In this document: positions 37,505-48,660 of the stretch, piece after piece
How the letters are laid out: the number at the start of each line of letters is the position of its first letter
How positions within the stretch are numbered: the stretch's first letter is position 1
Source of the DNA: Dama dama
Taxonomy: Eukaryota > Chordata > Mammalia > Artiodactyla > Cervidae
Reading direction: 5' to 3'
DNA length: 64,000 nucleotides
Assembly (NCBI RefSeq): GCF_033118175.1
Contig: NC_083692.1
Coordinates: forward strand, 15,138,001-15,202,000
Position numbers and translations under genes: made by a program
The notes under the pieces: generated by a model
The model's database searches: none
What the model was told of the DNA's origin: nothing
The model's input: the letters and a program-made list of their open reading frames with translations, nothing else

Positions 37505-37627
37505 CTTTTTTTTTTTTTGCCACTCCGCATGGCATGCAGAAGTCTGGTTCCCCAGTCATGGATCAGACCCACGCCTCCTGCACTGGAAGCATGGAGTCTT
37601 AACCACTGGACTGCCAGGAAAGTCCCT
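37505..37627 (-). repeat. CHR-type SINE fragment in the 3' UTR
   Basis: T-rich tail at the left and head ggactgccaggaaagtccc at the right. The middle of the element is missing. Confidence 0.8.
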
Positions 37628-39326
37628 CCTGGTTCTCTTGTAACAATACAGAGAGTTGCTGTGACCGCATTCCCAGGGTGTCTCTTGATGTTCTAGGTAA
37701 GCCAGAATAGGTTTTAATCTCTACTTGCTATAACCTGTGTGGTTAGAAAAGATGAAAGAGTTCTTTTCCTCTGTCCACTGTCAGGAACGTCAAGAATTGT
37801 TGAGCACTTCACACAGGCAAAATCAGTGTGGCCCCAAGGGGTAATGAAGGGGGAATTGTGAAAATCACAGGATTCGTCTTGGCTGTTGAGCAGCTGTCTG
37901 CTTCAGTGCACCCTCAGCCTATAGATTGATACGCTGCTACCTGCCTAACATGGAAGCCCAGTGCCCAGTAAGCATCTTAATCCGTGCAGCCAGTTAATCA
38001 AAATACCTTCCAGTCTCTCCTCAGTGTTACCTCCATGAAGCACAATGTTCAGACTCCTAGCCAGTTGCCATGTGCCCAGATAGCTAAGTTAGACGGCTGG
38101 CTTCCTGCCTTATCGTACAGAAGAAATGTCAGGACTCGCCAATAATCCTTTTGCTCTTAATGTGTAAAAATCTCATTGCCCCTTTAGTCATTTCCAGTAC
38201 TTCTAAGCACCTTTTCCTATAGATTGAGCCTTTTCTAGGGAGGAAACTGAAGGGGCTAGCTCGAGCCCTCGTTGGAAGTGTTTTTTTCTAGTCTCTGCTG
38301 AGTCTGGAGTTACCACATTCCCAGTCATTCTTGGGGAGGACTTGGGGGAGCTGTGGTCAAGGTCTCGTTTACTATGGAGTACACATGATAAATGGCCTTA
38401 TAAACTGAGATTCTTTGTGGTATGATGAGTTTATTCAACTGACCGTAAAGAATTCAGTGTTTATCTTAAACTGCCGTTACTATGTTTTTAATGAAGCATA
38501 CCCAAAGCTCTGTTCTTTTGGAGCAGTTGTGGGGAGGTTGAATGAAAGGTAAAAGTTATCGCGGCTCCCTGACATTGTGCCAACTGTCCTGCCTTGTTGC
38601 CATCTGCGTGGATAGTGGATCCTCCCATAGACGAGGGGCCTGGAGCCCACTCAGTGTCTGCTTTTTCCACCACGGTTCCGGAGTTCGCTGTGCACAGCTT
38701 TGTCGCTTGGCCCAGGTCTTCCTCAGAAGTGTGGGACATATCCCTGGCTAGGGTGGAATGTCTTCACCCTTAGCATTAGGTCTTGTTCCCTCAGATGTTA
38801 AGGGTTGGAACAGTGAAAAGCATCTTCAGTGGTTCTTCAGAGGAGACTAGTGAGGTCACCAAGTCAGCCAGCATGCCCACACAGTCTTAATGATCCCTCT
38901 CTGGATAAAGGCAGCTAACATTAAGAGAAGGGGGAAAGATAAATGAATAGAGACGTAGCTTATGGGGAGCTGAGCTCTTTATTTTGTTGGCCTGTATATT
39001 TTTCATTCCTGAAAAACTGGAATATGCAAGAGGTGCTGTGATAACCCTTCTCCAGCCCTGTAATGCTCATATAATCTGAGAAAGAGAAGGGAAATATATA
39101 AATTAATTTTTTTAAGATTTAGTATTGTGTTAAAATGTCACCCTGTCTCCCTTCCTTGCTGAATGATTTTGTTTGTTTGTTTGTTTTTCATTTGTTAGAT
39201 GATGGTTGAGCTATAAATAATGGCCTAGGGGAGGTATATCCATTCTGAGAGTGTATGTTAAGAGCTGAAGGGGAACTACTTGAGATGACTTAAGAATCAT
39301 CCCATGCAAATACATTGTTTTGCTCC

Positions 39327-39332
39327 AATAAA
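39327..39332 (+). promoter_or_regulatory. SPTLC2: Likely distal SPTLC2 polyadenylation signal
   Basis: AATAAA followed within 25-30 bases by a T/G-rich stretch (gctgtatctgcctttattc). Confidence 0.6.
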
Positions 39333-39407
39333 ATACTCGAAAAGCTGTATCTGCCTTTATTCATTCAACCAATAAACACTGCGTACTGTTTCCATGCCAG
39401 GCACTGT

Positions 39408-39617
39408 GCTGTGTGTCGCTCAGTCGTGTCCGACTCTTTGCAGCTCCATAGACTGCAGCCCGCCAAGTTACTCTGTCCATGGGATTCTCCAGGCAAGAAT
39501 ACTGGAGTGGGTTGCCATTTCCTTCTCCAGGGGATCTTCCTCACCCAGGGATCGAACACCTATCTCCTCTACTGGCAGGTAGATTCTTTACCACTGAGCC
39601 ACTTGGGAAGCCTGAGA
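39408..39617 (-). repeat. Bov-tA SINE
   Basis: Antisense full-length copy from tgtcgctcagtcgtgtccga to gagccacttgggaagcctg. Confidence 0.94.
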
Positions 39618-40149
39618 GGAATTCATACAGGGAGTCAAAAAGAGGAGGAGAGAGACTTTTGGGTTCACAGTAGCTGGAACAGTAATAGAACAAGCTAAGA
39701 TTTTAGCAACATAACACCCCCTCTTCCCACCGTGTACTTTGTCTGGGTCATCACAGCATTCAACCAATGAATACCGAGTGCTGCTCCCATGCCAGGCACT
39801 GCACTGAGCATCACCAATAACCGCAACAAACAGAAAAAGTTAGGGTTCCTACCTTGAAGTAAACAAATAAGCACATGAATCAAATTTACATTAGAGACTA
39901 CTAAGTGCCGTGAAGGAAAGGTAAACGACGCGAGACGACTGGAACCAGTGCCTGGTTTAGACAAAGGTGATAGAGGAAACTTTTCTAAGGAGTGGAGAAT
40001 CTGGAAGAGTGTGGTTGACGGTCCCTGAGTAAAGGGCCAATGGTGAGAGGGCTCATGAGCAGGTGGTGGAGGCCTGCTGCACAGGCTGTCCTGGTGAGTT
40101 TATCTCACTGGGAAAACGAGTGAAAACCTCTAAGCATTGGAAAGAATAT

Positions 40150-41475
40150 CCCCTAGCATGCTTTTTTTGTAGACAGTGACAAGTTGAAAAAATTTGTATG
40201 GAAATGCCAAGGACCTAGAATAGCCAAAACAGTTTTGTAACGGTACTTACACTGTGTATATGTGCTCATGTCCGACTCTGTGGCCCCCGTGGACTATAGC
40301 CCACCAGGTTCCTCTGCCCATAGAATTTTCCAGGCAAGAATACTGCAGTAGGGTGCCATTTCCTACTCCAGGGGATCTTCCTGACTCAGGGATTGAACCT
40401 GATTTCAAAACTTTGTGCAAAGAAAACTGCAGTAACCAAGAGTGGTATCAACCAAAAATTGATATTAGTCATATAGAGGAATAAAACCGAATACGGAGTC
40501 CAGAAATAGACCCACACATGTATGGTTGGTTGATTTTTGACACATGCCAAGTTAATTCAATGGGAAAAGGACCTTCAACCCTTACATAACATAACAATTA
40601 AATCATAGATCTGAACATAAGAAAAAATATGAAGCTTCTAGGAGAAACTAAAAGAAAATCTGTGACTTTGGATTAGGTGGCAATGATATCTTCAGACACA
40701 AAAAAGAAGGCTCAAAAAATGCTGATAAAGTAGGAAAGCATAACAAAAATGTAGGTCACAGACTGGGTTAAAATATCCACAGAACATATATCTGACAAAG
40801 GCTGTCTAGAATGTATAAAGAATTCTTAAAAGCTCAGTAAGACTGTTGAGTAAAAAATAGGCAAGAGATTTGAACAGACACTTCACAAAAGGAATACTAG
40901 TGGCCAGTAAGCCCATGGGAAAATGCTCGGTATCACTGGTCATTAAGGAAATGCAAATTAAAACAGCAATAAGATGCTACCACTCATCCACCTGCTAGAA
41001 TGGCTAAATTTAAAAAGAATTACAGTACCAAGTACTGATGAAGGTGGGAATGCAAAAAGGTGCAGCCATTTGAGAAAACAATTTGGCAGTTTTTTGACAG
41101 CAGTTTCATCCAAGAGAAGTGAAAACATATCCACAGACGAACTGGCACTTGAATATTCATAGCTGCTTTATTCATAATAGCCCCAAAATGAAAACAATCC
41201 AAATGCCATCATAATTAACAGGAAAAGAAGCAAAATGGTCATGTGATGGAATACTACTTAGCTGTGAAAAGGAATGAACTACTGACAACTAGATGGATAA
41301 ATCCCAACCATGCTCAAAGAAAGAAGCCAAACAAAAGAATAAATAAAGATTATATACAAAATTCTAAAAAGGCCAACTAACCTATGATGACAGAAAGTGG
41401 AGAAGTGCTTACCAGGAGCCAGCGGTGGGGAGGTAGGGATTAACTGAACAGAGGGACTGTTAAAGGGTAGTTTTT
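40150..41475 (+). repeat. L1 3' portion split by a Bov-tA
   Basis: Sense L1 ORF2 tail: ggacctagaatagccaaaac before the SINE and agaaatagacccacacatgt after it. The L1 3' UTR block (ggaagtgcttaccaggagc-like) ends near an A-rich stretch at 41478. Confidence 0.82.
40256..40398 (-). repeat. Bov-tA fragment inserted in L1
   Basis: Antisense, from gctcatgtccgactctgtgg to ctgactcagggattgaacct. The tRNA head is truncated. Confidence 0.88.
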
Positions 41476-42177
41476 CAAAAAAGAAAAAATCTTGACTCTT
41501 TTACAGATGTAAAAATGAAAGATTTTATTTAACTCATTGATGAGGAAACTGTTAAGTGTATTACAACCAATTCAAAGGAAATTAGAAAACAAACCTCATG
41601 GGGCAGGAATATTAAATGTACAAATGACAAACGGATTTCTTTCACACTAGGGGTGGTAGGTCAGTTGAACCTCCACAGGACAGGACAGAATTTGCATTTA
41701 AATAGAATTATTTTGCTTTTCTATTAGTTACCTATAACGTATAAAGTTGTAAAATAGCTCCAAGACAATGAAAGACTAGAATCAGACAACTCAAAGGATG
41801 TACTGTAGACAATGCATTGTTTTCCACTGAAGCATATTTATTCTTCCTGCAATTCACCAAAGGAAACTGGAGTTGTGAGAAATTTCTGTATTGTGAAGAT
41901 GGTAGTGATTACCTGGATGTATACATTTGTCAAAATTCATTCAACTATACAGTTAAAATCAGTGTGTTTTAGCCTTCCTTCAGCTTCTCTGACCTCCAAG
42001 TTCCAGTGGGCAGATGCAAGCACTTGTTAATTTGGGAAGGGAGAGGATGCCAGAGCAGAGAAAAAGTCAAGAGCAGCTTTGGGGCAAGGTCCTGGTTTCC
42101 CGTCAAAGGATACACACAACAGTGTATCTTTGAGCTATTCTGCAGGTACTGAAACCCCCTCCAGGTGGGAAAAGTTA

Positions 42178-43548
42178 GCAAATTTGGAAAACTCAGCAGT
42201 GGCCAGAAAAGGTCAGTTCTCATCCCAATCCCAAAGGCAATCCCAAAGAATGCTCAAACTACCGCACAATTACATTCATCTCACACGCTAATAAAGTGAT
42301 GCTTAAAATTCTCCAAACCAGGCTTCAGCAATACGTGAACCGTGAACTTCCAGATGTTCAAGCTGGTTTTAGAAAAGGTAGGGGAACCAGAGATCAAATT
42401 GCCAACATCTGCTGGCTCATCGAAAAAGCAAGAGAGTTCCAGATAAACATCTATTTCTGCTTTATTGACTATTCCAAAGCCTTTGACTGTGTGGATCACA
42501 ATAAACTGTGGAAAATTCTGAAAGAGATGGGAATACCAGACCACCTGACCTGCCTCTTGAGAAATGTGTATGCAGGTCAGGAAGCAACAGTTAGAACTGG
42601 ACATGGAACAACAGACTGGTTCCAAATAGGAAAAGGAGTACGTCAAGGCTGTATATTGTCACCCTGCTTATTTAACTTATATGCAGAGTACATCATGAGA
42701 AAAGCTGGGCTTGAGGAAGCACAAGCTGGAGTCAAGATTGCTGGGAGAAATATCAATAACCTCAGATATGCAGATGACACTACCCTTATGGCAGAAAGTG
42801 AAGAAGAACTAAAAAGCCTCTTGATGAAAGTGAAAGAGGAGAATGAAAAAGTTGGCTTAAAGCTCAACATTCAGAAAACTAAGATCATGGCATCCGGTCC
42901 CATCACTTCATGGGAAATAGATGGGGAAACAGTGGAAACAGTGACTGACTTTATTTTTCTGGGCTCCAAAATCACTGCAAATGGTGATTGCAGCCATGAA
43001 ATTAAAAGATGCTTCCTCCTTGGAAGGAAAGCTATGACCAGCCTAGATAGCATATTAAAAAGCAGAGACGTTGCTTTGTCGACAAAGGTCTGTCTAGTCA
43101 AGGCTATGGTTTTTCCAGTGATCATGTATGGATGTGAGAGTTGGACTGTGAAGAAAGCTGAGCACCAAAGAATTGATGCTTTTGAACTGTGGTGTTGGAG
43201 AAGACTCTTGAGAGTCCCTTGGACTGCAAGGAGATCCAACCAGTCCATCCTAAAGGAGATCAGTCCTGGGAGTTCATTGGAAGGACTGATGTTGAAGCTG
43301 GAACTCCAATACTTTGGCCACCTCATGAGAAGAGCTGACTCATTGGAAAAGACCCTGATGCTGGGAACGATTGAGGCCAAGAGGAGAAGGGGACGACAGA
43401 GGATGAGATGGTTGGATGGCATCACCAACTCAATGGACACGGGTTTGGGTGGACTCCAGGCGTTGGTGATGGACAGGGAGGCCTGGCTGGCTGCGGTTCA
43501 TGGGGTCGCAGAGTTGGAGATGCTGAGCAACTGAACTGAACTGAACTG
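42178..43548 (+). mobile_element. BovB (RTE-clade) LINE, 5'-truncated
   Basis: It starts inside ORF2 at gcaaatttggaaaactcagc and ends with the BovB 3' (actga)n terminus. The endonuclease half is missing, but the reverse transcriptase and C-terminal region are in one open frame. Confidence 0.96.
42296..43534 (+). CDS. BovB reverse-transcriptase frame, 412 codons, uninterrupted
   Basis: This is the C-terminal two thirds of the BovB ORF2 polyprotein, a non-LTR retrotransposon reverse transcriptase. RT motifs appear in order: the AFRKGRGTRDQ-type region, motif A YSKAFDCVDHNKL, motif B GKGVRQGCILSPCLFNL, catalytic motif C RYADD and the LKLNIQKTKIM block. The C-terminal GRQRMRWLDGITNSMD block precedes the stop. 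The frame continues upstream of the first start-like codon into homologous sequence, so there is no true start. The N-terminal endonuclease is absent and the copy is dead for retrotransposition. Its openness, compared with the broken copies nearby, suggests a younger insertion. Expression is not implied. Confidence 0.85.
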   Translation: MMLKILQTRLQQYVNRELPDVQAGFRKGRGTRDQIANICWLIEKAREFQINIYFCFIDYSKAFDCVDHNKLWKILKEMGIPDHLTCLLRNVYAGQEATVRTGHGTTDWFQIGKGVRQGCILSPCLFNLYAEYIMRKAGLEEAQAGVKIAGRNINNLRYADDTTLMAESEEELKSLLMKVKEENEKVGLKLNIQKTKIMASGPITSWEIDGETVETVTDFIFLGSKITANGDCSHEIKRCFLLGRKAMTSLDSILKSRDVALSTKVCLVKAMVFPVIMYGCESWTVKKAEHQRIDAFELWCWRRLLRVPWTARRSNQSILKEISPGSSLEGLMLKLELQYFGHLMRRADSLEKTLMLGTIEAKRRRGRQRMRWLDGITNSMDTGLGGLQALVMDREAWLAAVHGVAELEMLSN

Positions 43549-44019
43549 ATGGCTCCTCACTACCTGTTCCAAACCCACCCCACCTGCCCTGTGTCTCGGG
43601 GCTCACAGTCCCTAACAACCCCATCCAGGCCTCTAAAATCGTCACTGCCACTCAGAGTTTCTGATCGGTTATCACAAGCCGACTGGGACGCTCTACACGG
43701 GAGGATCCTGCACGAGTGCCTGGCTGGAGGGCCTGGGTGGCCCCACTCTTTTACCCAGGATGACAGGGCAGAGCAGGATCTTCCGACCACTCCCTCAAAC
43801 GTGGCTAGCTGCTGTCCTGGGACTTGATGCTCACATCCGAGTCTCAGCTCTCTCCTGATTCTTGAAGTGCTCAACACCATGGGGCGGAAATTGGGTGCAG
43901 AGTAGCAGGTATTTTTCAGGTCTCCACCTCCCGCAAGGGAGCTGGGGGAGCCCTGGGGGAGTGATTTCCAGGCCTTCCTTCCCCAAGCCAACCTCCCTTG
44001 GTTTGGGGCACATTTGCCC

Positions 44020-44990
44020 AAAATCTGAAGGCTCCCGCGTCTTGGGCTGCGGCGCGTCCCTTGCCCGCGAGGCCCTGGCGGTCCGTGAGCCCCGGCGTGG
44101 CCCACCGAGCGCCCGGGGAGGTGTCGCAGGGGAGGACTGGAGAGCGCGGCCGTGAGGCCGCCACTTCCCCCGAACAGGAATTCGCTTGGGGCTGCGATGG
44201 CGACCGCGGCGGGGACCGAGGGCGCGAAGACGGCGGATCACAGGGAGCCTCCCGCTGGCCCAAGACGCGTCCGCGAGCGCGGGCGGCCAGTCCTCCGGGG
44301 AGGGCGGGAGACACCCCAGGGCGCCGGCAGGGAGAGCCGCGCGGGTGCCCCCGCCGGGCGGGGACCTGAGCGCCCTGTGAGCCGCGCCACCCCGCGGAGC
44401 CGCCGGCCCGCGCGCCGGCCCCGCGCTCGCGCGCCCGCAGGAGGCGAGGCCGCGAGACCGCATACTCGGCGGAGCCGGCCGGGAGGCGCGGGGTCCCAGG
44501 CGGAGCCTCCTCGGGAGGGAGAGGTTACGGCGCCTCCCGGCCGCGCGGGGCTCCTCCTTGACGCGGTTCTGCGGGCGGGGCCCCGGCCGGAGCCGCGCGA
44601 AGCTGGCGGAGGTGGGCGGCGGGGCGCGAGCGGTCCCTGCTCCCCCGGCCCCCGAGGGAGGGCAGCCGGGGCCCGGCACCTACGTCCCCCAGCACCCGGC
44701 GCTGGCCCGCTGCGCCCGACCTAAGGGGGCCCCCACCCCCGGGGAGAAACTTTACTTCTGGGCGGAGTGGGGCGCGGAGTTACCCCGGAGCCGTCAGGTT
44801 TCTTCTCCCGTCCGCCCGCCGCGTCCCCGCGGCTGCCTGGCCCTGAGTGAAGCTCGCCGGCAGCTGTGCCGGCCCCGGGCGCGCTCCGAGAGGAGGGTCG
44901 GCGAGGACCACCGCCCTTTGCCGGCCGGCGGGCGGCGGTTGCTGAGGTTCCGACGGTCCAGCTACCCCACCCCGGTGCAGCCTCTTCAGC
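44020..44990. promoter_or_regulatory. ISM2: CpG island at the ISM2 5' end
   Basis: About 1 kb with very high G+C and dense CpG, in sharp contrast to its AT-rich surroundings. It spans the exon 1 relic (44524-44611), so it is probably the old ISM2 promoter. Several long open frames on both strands here are composition artefacts. No TATA box was identified. Confidence 0.8.
44524..44611 (+). pseudogene. ISM2: ISM2 exon 1 relic (signal peptide exon)
   Basis: It aligns codon for codon with the start of human ISM2 as I recall it. The RAGLLL block is kept, but the start codon position reads GTT (44524-44526). The 88 bases compare with about 141 expected, a net loss of about 53 bases that removes the hydrophobic core of the signal peptide and shifts the frame. 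The 3' end, ctggcggag (L-A-E), is followed by a usable donor gtgggc at 44612. Short and GC-rich, so this is the least certain exon. Confidence 0.6.
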
Positions 44991-45051
44991 CAGATCTGCA
45001 AAGGATTTGAGTCCTTCGGGGTGTGAATTGAGAGAAGGTGTGGTAGTATGA

Positions 45052-45242
45052 CCCTGATGCTGGGAAAGACTGAAGCAGGAGGAGAAGGGGACGACAGAAG
45101 ATGAGATGGTTGGATGGCATCACCGACGCGATGGACATGACTTTGAGTAAACTCCGGGAGTTGGTGATGGACAGTTGGCGTGCTGCAGTCCATGGAGTCG
45201 CAAAGAGTCAGATACGACTGGGCGACTGAACAGAACTGACTG
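45052..45242 (+). repeat. BovB 3' end
   Basis: Sense BovB terminus from gaccctgatgctgggaaaga to the (actga) tail. Confidence 0.93.
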
Positions 45243-45417
45243 AGGTCGTAAGTGGGGGCCTCCAACTGGTGGGTGGGACCTTTGTATTACTAGGTGCTGG
45301 GACAATCAGAAGAGACCAGTAAGAGGTAGAGGAACGCCTTCTGAGAGCAAGGGAGCCTATGAGTGGACTTTTGGATAAGATCGAAGACAGAGGAGTGAGA
45401 ACAAGAGTAGTTTCTGT

Positions 45418-45612
45418 GCTGTGCTTAGTCGTGTCTGACTCTTTGCAACCCCATGGACTGAAGTCCGCCAGGCTCCTCTGTCCATGGGGATTCTCCAGGC
45501 AAGAATACTGGAGTGGGTTGCCATGCCCTCCTCCAGGGGATCTTCCCGACCCAGGGATGGGACCCAGGTCTCCCGCATTGCAGGTGGATTCTTTACGGTC
45601 TGAGCCGCAGGG
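45418..45612 (-). repeat. Bov-tA SINE
   Basis: Antisense, from gtgctgtgcttagtcgtgtc to ggtctgagccgcaggga. Confidence 0.94.
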
Positions 45613-45960
45613 AGAGAAATCACTGTCTGTTAAAACCCTGTCCTTCCATCCCTAGGGATCTGCAACCCAGCCGTTCCCTCTGGACTGCAGTGGACACTCA
45701 TTCCATGGGAACAGAACCTGCCAGACTCGTTCCGGGGTTTGCAGGAGCAGGCCTGTATGGTAGGGGTCTTGCCCTTCCCCTGTGCCTGGCAATTCCAGAA
45801 GGTGGCCAGAGTGGTCTTCCTTTTCCAGACTGAGGGCCCGAGGTGGGTACAGGAGAGCGCTGTGAAGTGAGAGAGCCCCAGCTTGGGACCTTCTTGGTGC
45901 CCAGGTTGCTGAGGTGGCTCCAGAGGCAATGGGAAGAAGAAACCTCCCACCACTGTTTTG

Positions 45961-46168
45961 GGGCTTCCCTGGTGGTTCAGTGGTAAAGAATCCACCTGCA
46001 ATGCAGGAGCCACAGGAGACACAAGTTCGATCCCTGGATCGGGAAGATCCCCTGGAGGAGAGCATGGCAACCCACTCCAGTATTCCTGCCTGGAGAAGCC
46101 CATGGACAGAGGAGCCTGGCGGGCTACAATCCATGGAGTCCCAAAGAGACTGAAGCGACTTAGCATGC
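45961..46168 (+). repeat. Bov-tA SINE
   Basis: Sense, from ggcttccctggtggttcagt to ctgaagcgacttagcatgc. Confidence 0.95.
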
Positions 46169-46435
46169 ACAGACTGCATTTTAAGGGGGTCTCTGTGGAC
46201 CGCTGTTTATCCATCTTTTTTTCACAGCTGCCCTCCCTCCTAAGGGGATTTTTTTAGACTCTATTTTGTTCTAACTACCTCCCCGCATACTGTCTGTTTA
46301 TGCACTATGGCCCTTTGGAGTGTTACAAACCACTGTAATACTTCAATTTTATTTATTTATTTTTTTGCCTCTTCCCCGATATCTAACTTTTGCCCTTGTT
46401 GAGAGTACATCCTATAAAGGGTTTTCAGCCTTCAC

Positions 46436-46640
46436 ACTGCAGTCATTTTGGGGTTGTACAGTTCTGTGCTGTAACACTGTAGAATGTCTAGCAGTATCCC
46501 TGGCCTCTACCTACTGGGTGCCTGTAGCACCTATCCCCCACCCCCTCAACAGAACCAGACATCTTTCCCTGAGAGATACCCGCCGTCCCACCCGCCGTTG
46601 GGAGCCACTGCTGAAGACAAATCCAGAGGAACTGAACAGC
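46436..46640 (+). repeat. MER5A-like hAT DNA transposon
   Basis: Contains agaatgtctagcagtatccc and tggcctctacctactgggtg, blocks I recall from MER5A. Confidence 0.6.
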
Positions 46641-46865
46641 CTCTGGCCAGTCCCACCTCATGGGTGGAGATGACAGTGGAAATAAAATTAATTAATTGAA
46701 TTGGCATTTTTCTAGCATTTGGCACAAATGCTTTAGTATTGTACCTACGGCTTTATATTGTAATTATTTTTAGTATGCTTGCCAGATTTTCCCCCAAGGC
46801 CAGCCTAGACGATGAGTTATTTCAGAGCCGAAGTCACATTCCCAGCCCTAGTATAGATCCTGGCA

Positions 46866-47066
46866 TGCCTGCTCAGTGGTGTCCAACTCTTTGCGAGCCC
46901 ATGGACTGTAGCCCGCCAGGCTCTTTTGTCCATGGGATTTCCCAGGCCAGAATACTGGAGTAGGTTGCCATTTCCTCCTCCAAGGTATCCTTCCAACCGA
47001 GGGATAGAACCTGGGTCTCCTGCATTGCGGACAGAATTCTTTACAGATTTTTACCAGGGAAGCCCA
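46866..47066 (-). repeat. Bov-tA SINE
   Basis: Antisense, from ctgctcagtggtgtccaact to ttaccagggaagccc. Confidence 0.93.
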
Positions 47067-48161
47067 TCTTCTATTCTGGTTAGGAGCAAAACGCCACCGA
47101 AACAGCCACAGGGCCTAGCATTTTGTGCTCCTAGTCTTTTTGTCCTCATTTGATAGGCAAGGAAACTGACAGTGGATCCAGTAACTCATCAGTCAGCATA
47201 CCAACTCAGCTTTGCTTAATTCTCCAGGCTCTGGGCACCTAACCCTGGCACCTACCACCTCCTTGGCTGGCAAGGGAAGACCTTGGGGTAGGGCAGAGGG
47301 GAGTTGGGGGCTTGCAGCTGCAAGAGGGTGATGGAGGTTAGAACTGGCCAAGAGAGAAGAACCGAGAGAGGGCAGCTGCTCTGCTGCAAGGACTGTCTTG
47401 CAGGAAGGATCCATCCCCGGGGCAGAGCTGGGGATGCTCATGCTGCGGCAGCAGGGACTCACCCATGGTTGGAGGAGGCACTTTGTGAGAGCACAGGCTG
47501 AGATGAAGGACTGGACACAGAGGAAGGAGCTTCCCCAGGGATGCTGTCCAGGGCAGCATCATGCATGTGTGTGTGTGTGTGTTGGGGGGGTGGTACTTGT
47601 CAATTCAGTCCTTGTCCACCGTCCAGCCAGTTACCCGGCAGCAGGGCCTGGACTGCAGGAGGAGCCTGGGGGGTTGAAAGGTCTCACCTGCCAGGTCTCA
47701 CCTTGCCCTCTGCCACCTCCAGCACCTGGGCTCCTCCGCACACCTTGACTGTGCCCTTTGTTCCCCCTCCAGACCATCCTTCTCGCTCTGAGAGGCTGGA
47801 ACCACTGGCAAGCGAGGTGACGGAGAGAGGGAGGGTCAGGAACGGGGGCCCAGAGGCGCAGCTGCTCAGCTGCCCCAGGCAGGTTGCAGCCTCCTCGCTG
47901 GATCTCGGTGTCCTCACCTCTCCCCTGCCACTCTCACCTCACTCGATGGTTCCAAGGACCAAACGGAAGGATGGATGAGAAAAGCAGGGCATCCTGCTCT
48001 AGTGGTTTGATCATTTGACACATTCTGCACCCATTCTGGAGCGGCAGGCAGTGAGCCAGAGGGTGCAGCCCCTGCCTGGAGCTGGCAAAGCACAAGAGTT
48101 GAGAGCACAGGTTCTCCAGCCGGATCATCTGCCTCCAGACCTGATCTGCCAACCCCCTATG

Positions 48162-48538
48162 TCAGTCGGTCAGTCAGTCCAGTCACTCAGTCGTGTCCGA
48201 CTCTTTCGACCCTGTGGACTGCAGCACGCCAGGCCTCCCTGTGCATCACCAACTCCCGGAGTTTACTCAAACTCATGTCCATTGAGTCGGTGATGCCATC
48301 CAACCATCTCATCCTCTGTCGTCCCTTTCTCCTCCCATCTTCAATTTTTCCCAGCATCAGGGCCTGTTCAAATGAGTCAGCTCTTCACATCAGGTGGCCA
48401 AAGTATTGGAGTTTCAGCTTCAGTATCAGTCCTTCCAATGAATATTCAGGACTGATTTCCTTTAGGATGGACTGGTTGGATCTCCTTGCAGTCCAAGGGA
48501 CTCTCAAGAGTCTTCTCCAACACCACAGTTCAAAAGCA
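48162..48538 (-). repeat. BovB 3' end
   Basis: Antisense BovB, from the tcagtcggtcagtcagtcc tail to ccaacaccacagttcaaaag. Confidence 0.94.
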
Positions 48539-48544
48539 CCCTGT

Positions 48545-48660
48545 GTAACCCCGAGCAAGTTACTTCACCTCTCTGATCCTTGGCTGCCTCCTCTGGGAAG
48601 TGAGGATGATGCTAGGACCTGGTATGTGTCAGTAACTACAGGGTGCCCGGTAGCAGTGGC
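48545..48660 (+). repeat. MIR-like SINE
   Basis: Contains the MIR core 'gagcaagttacttcacctct' and 'tcctctgggaagtgaggatg'. Confidence 0.65.

Larger units (their letters stand above)
34356..39350 (+). other. SPTLC2: SPTLC2 3' UTR (about 5 kb, inferred end)
   Basis: After the stop codon the sequence stays mostly repeat-poor for 5 kb. An A-tract lies at 34565-34581 and one antisense CHR SINE at 37505-37627. An AATAAA at 39327-39332 near the first clustered repeats is the best candidate end. The human gene also has a very long 3' UTR. Open frames inside it look like chance. Confidence 0.7.
39351..44019. other. SPTLC2-ISM2 intergenic region
   Basis: Contains a Bov-tA (39408-39617), an L1 (40150-41475) and a BovB (42178-43548), each listed separately. 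Two copies of an old-repeat block (cattcaaccaataaacactg at 39362 and cattcaaccaatgaataccg at 39759) lie on either side of the Bov-tA. The rest (39618-40149, 41476-42177, 43549-44019) has no recognisable gene. Confidence 0.75.

Noticed and set aside
43831..44724. Long open frames on both strands in the CpG island (up to 282 codons)
   Set aside because: Open frames arise freely in very GC-rich DNA where stop codons are rare. The peptides are Arg/Ala/Gly/Pro-rich with no domain, and they overlap each other on both strands.
45630..46214. Open frame of 194 codons on the - strand
   Set aside because: More than half is antisense Bov-tA (WIVARQAPLSMGFSRQEYWSG type peptide, common to every such SINE). 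Not a gene.
47398..47978. Open frames of 116 and 145 codons
   Set aside because: Low-complexity Pro/Ser-rich peptide crossing a GT repeat, with no homology or splice context.
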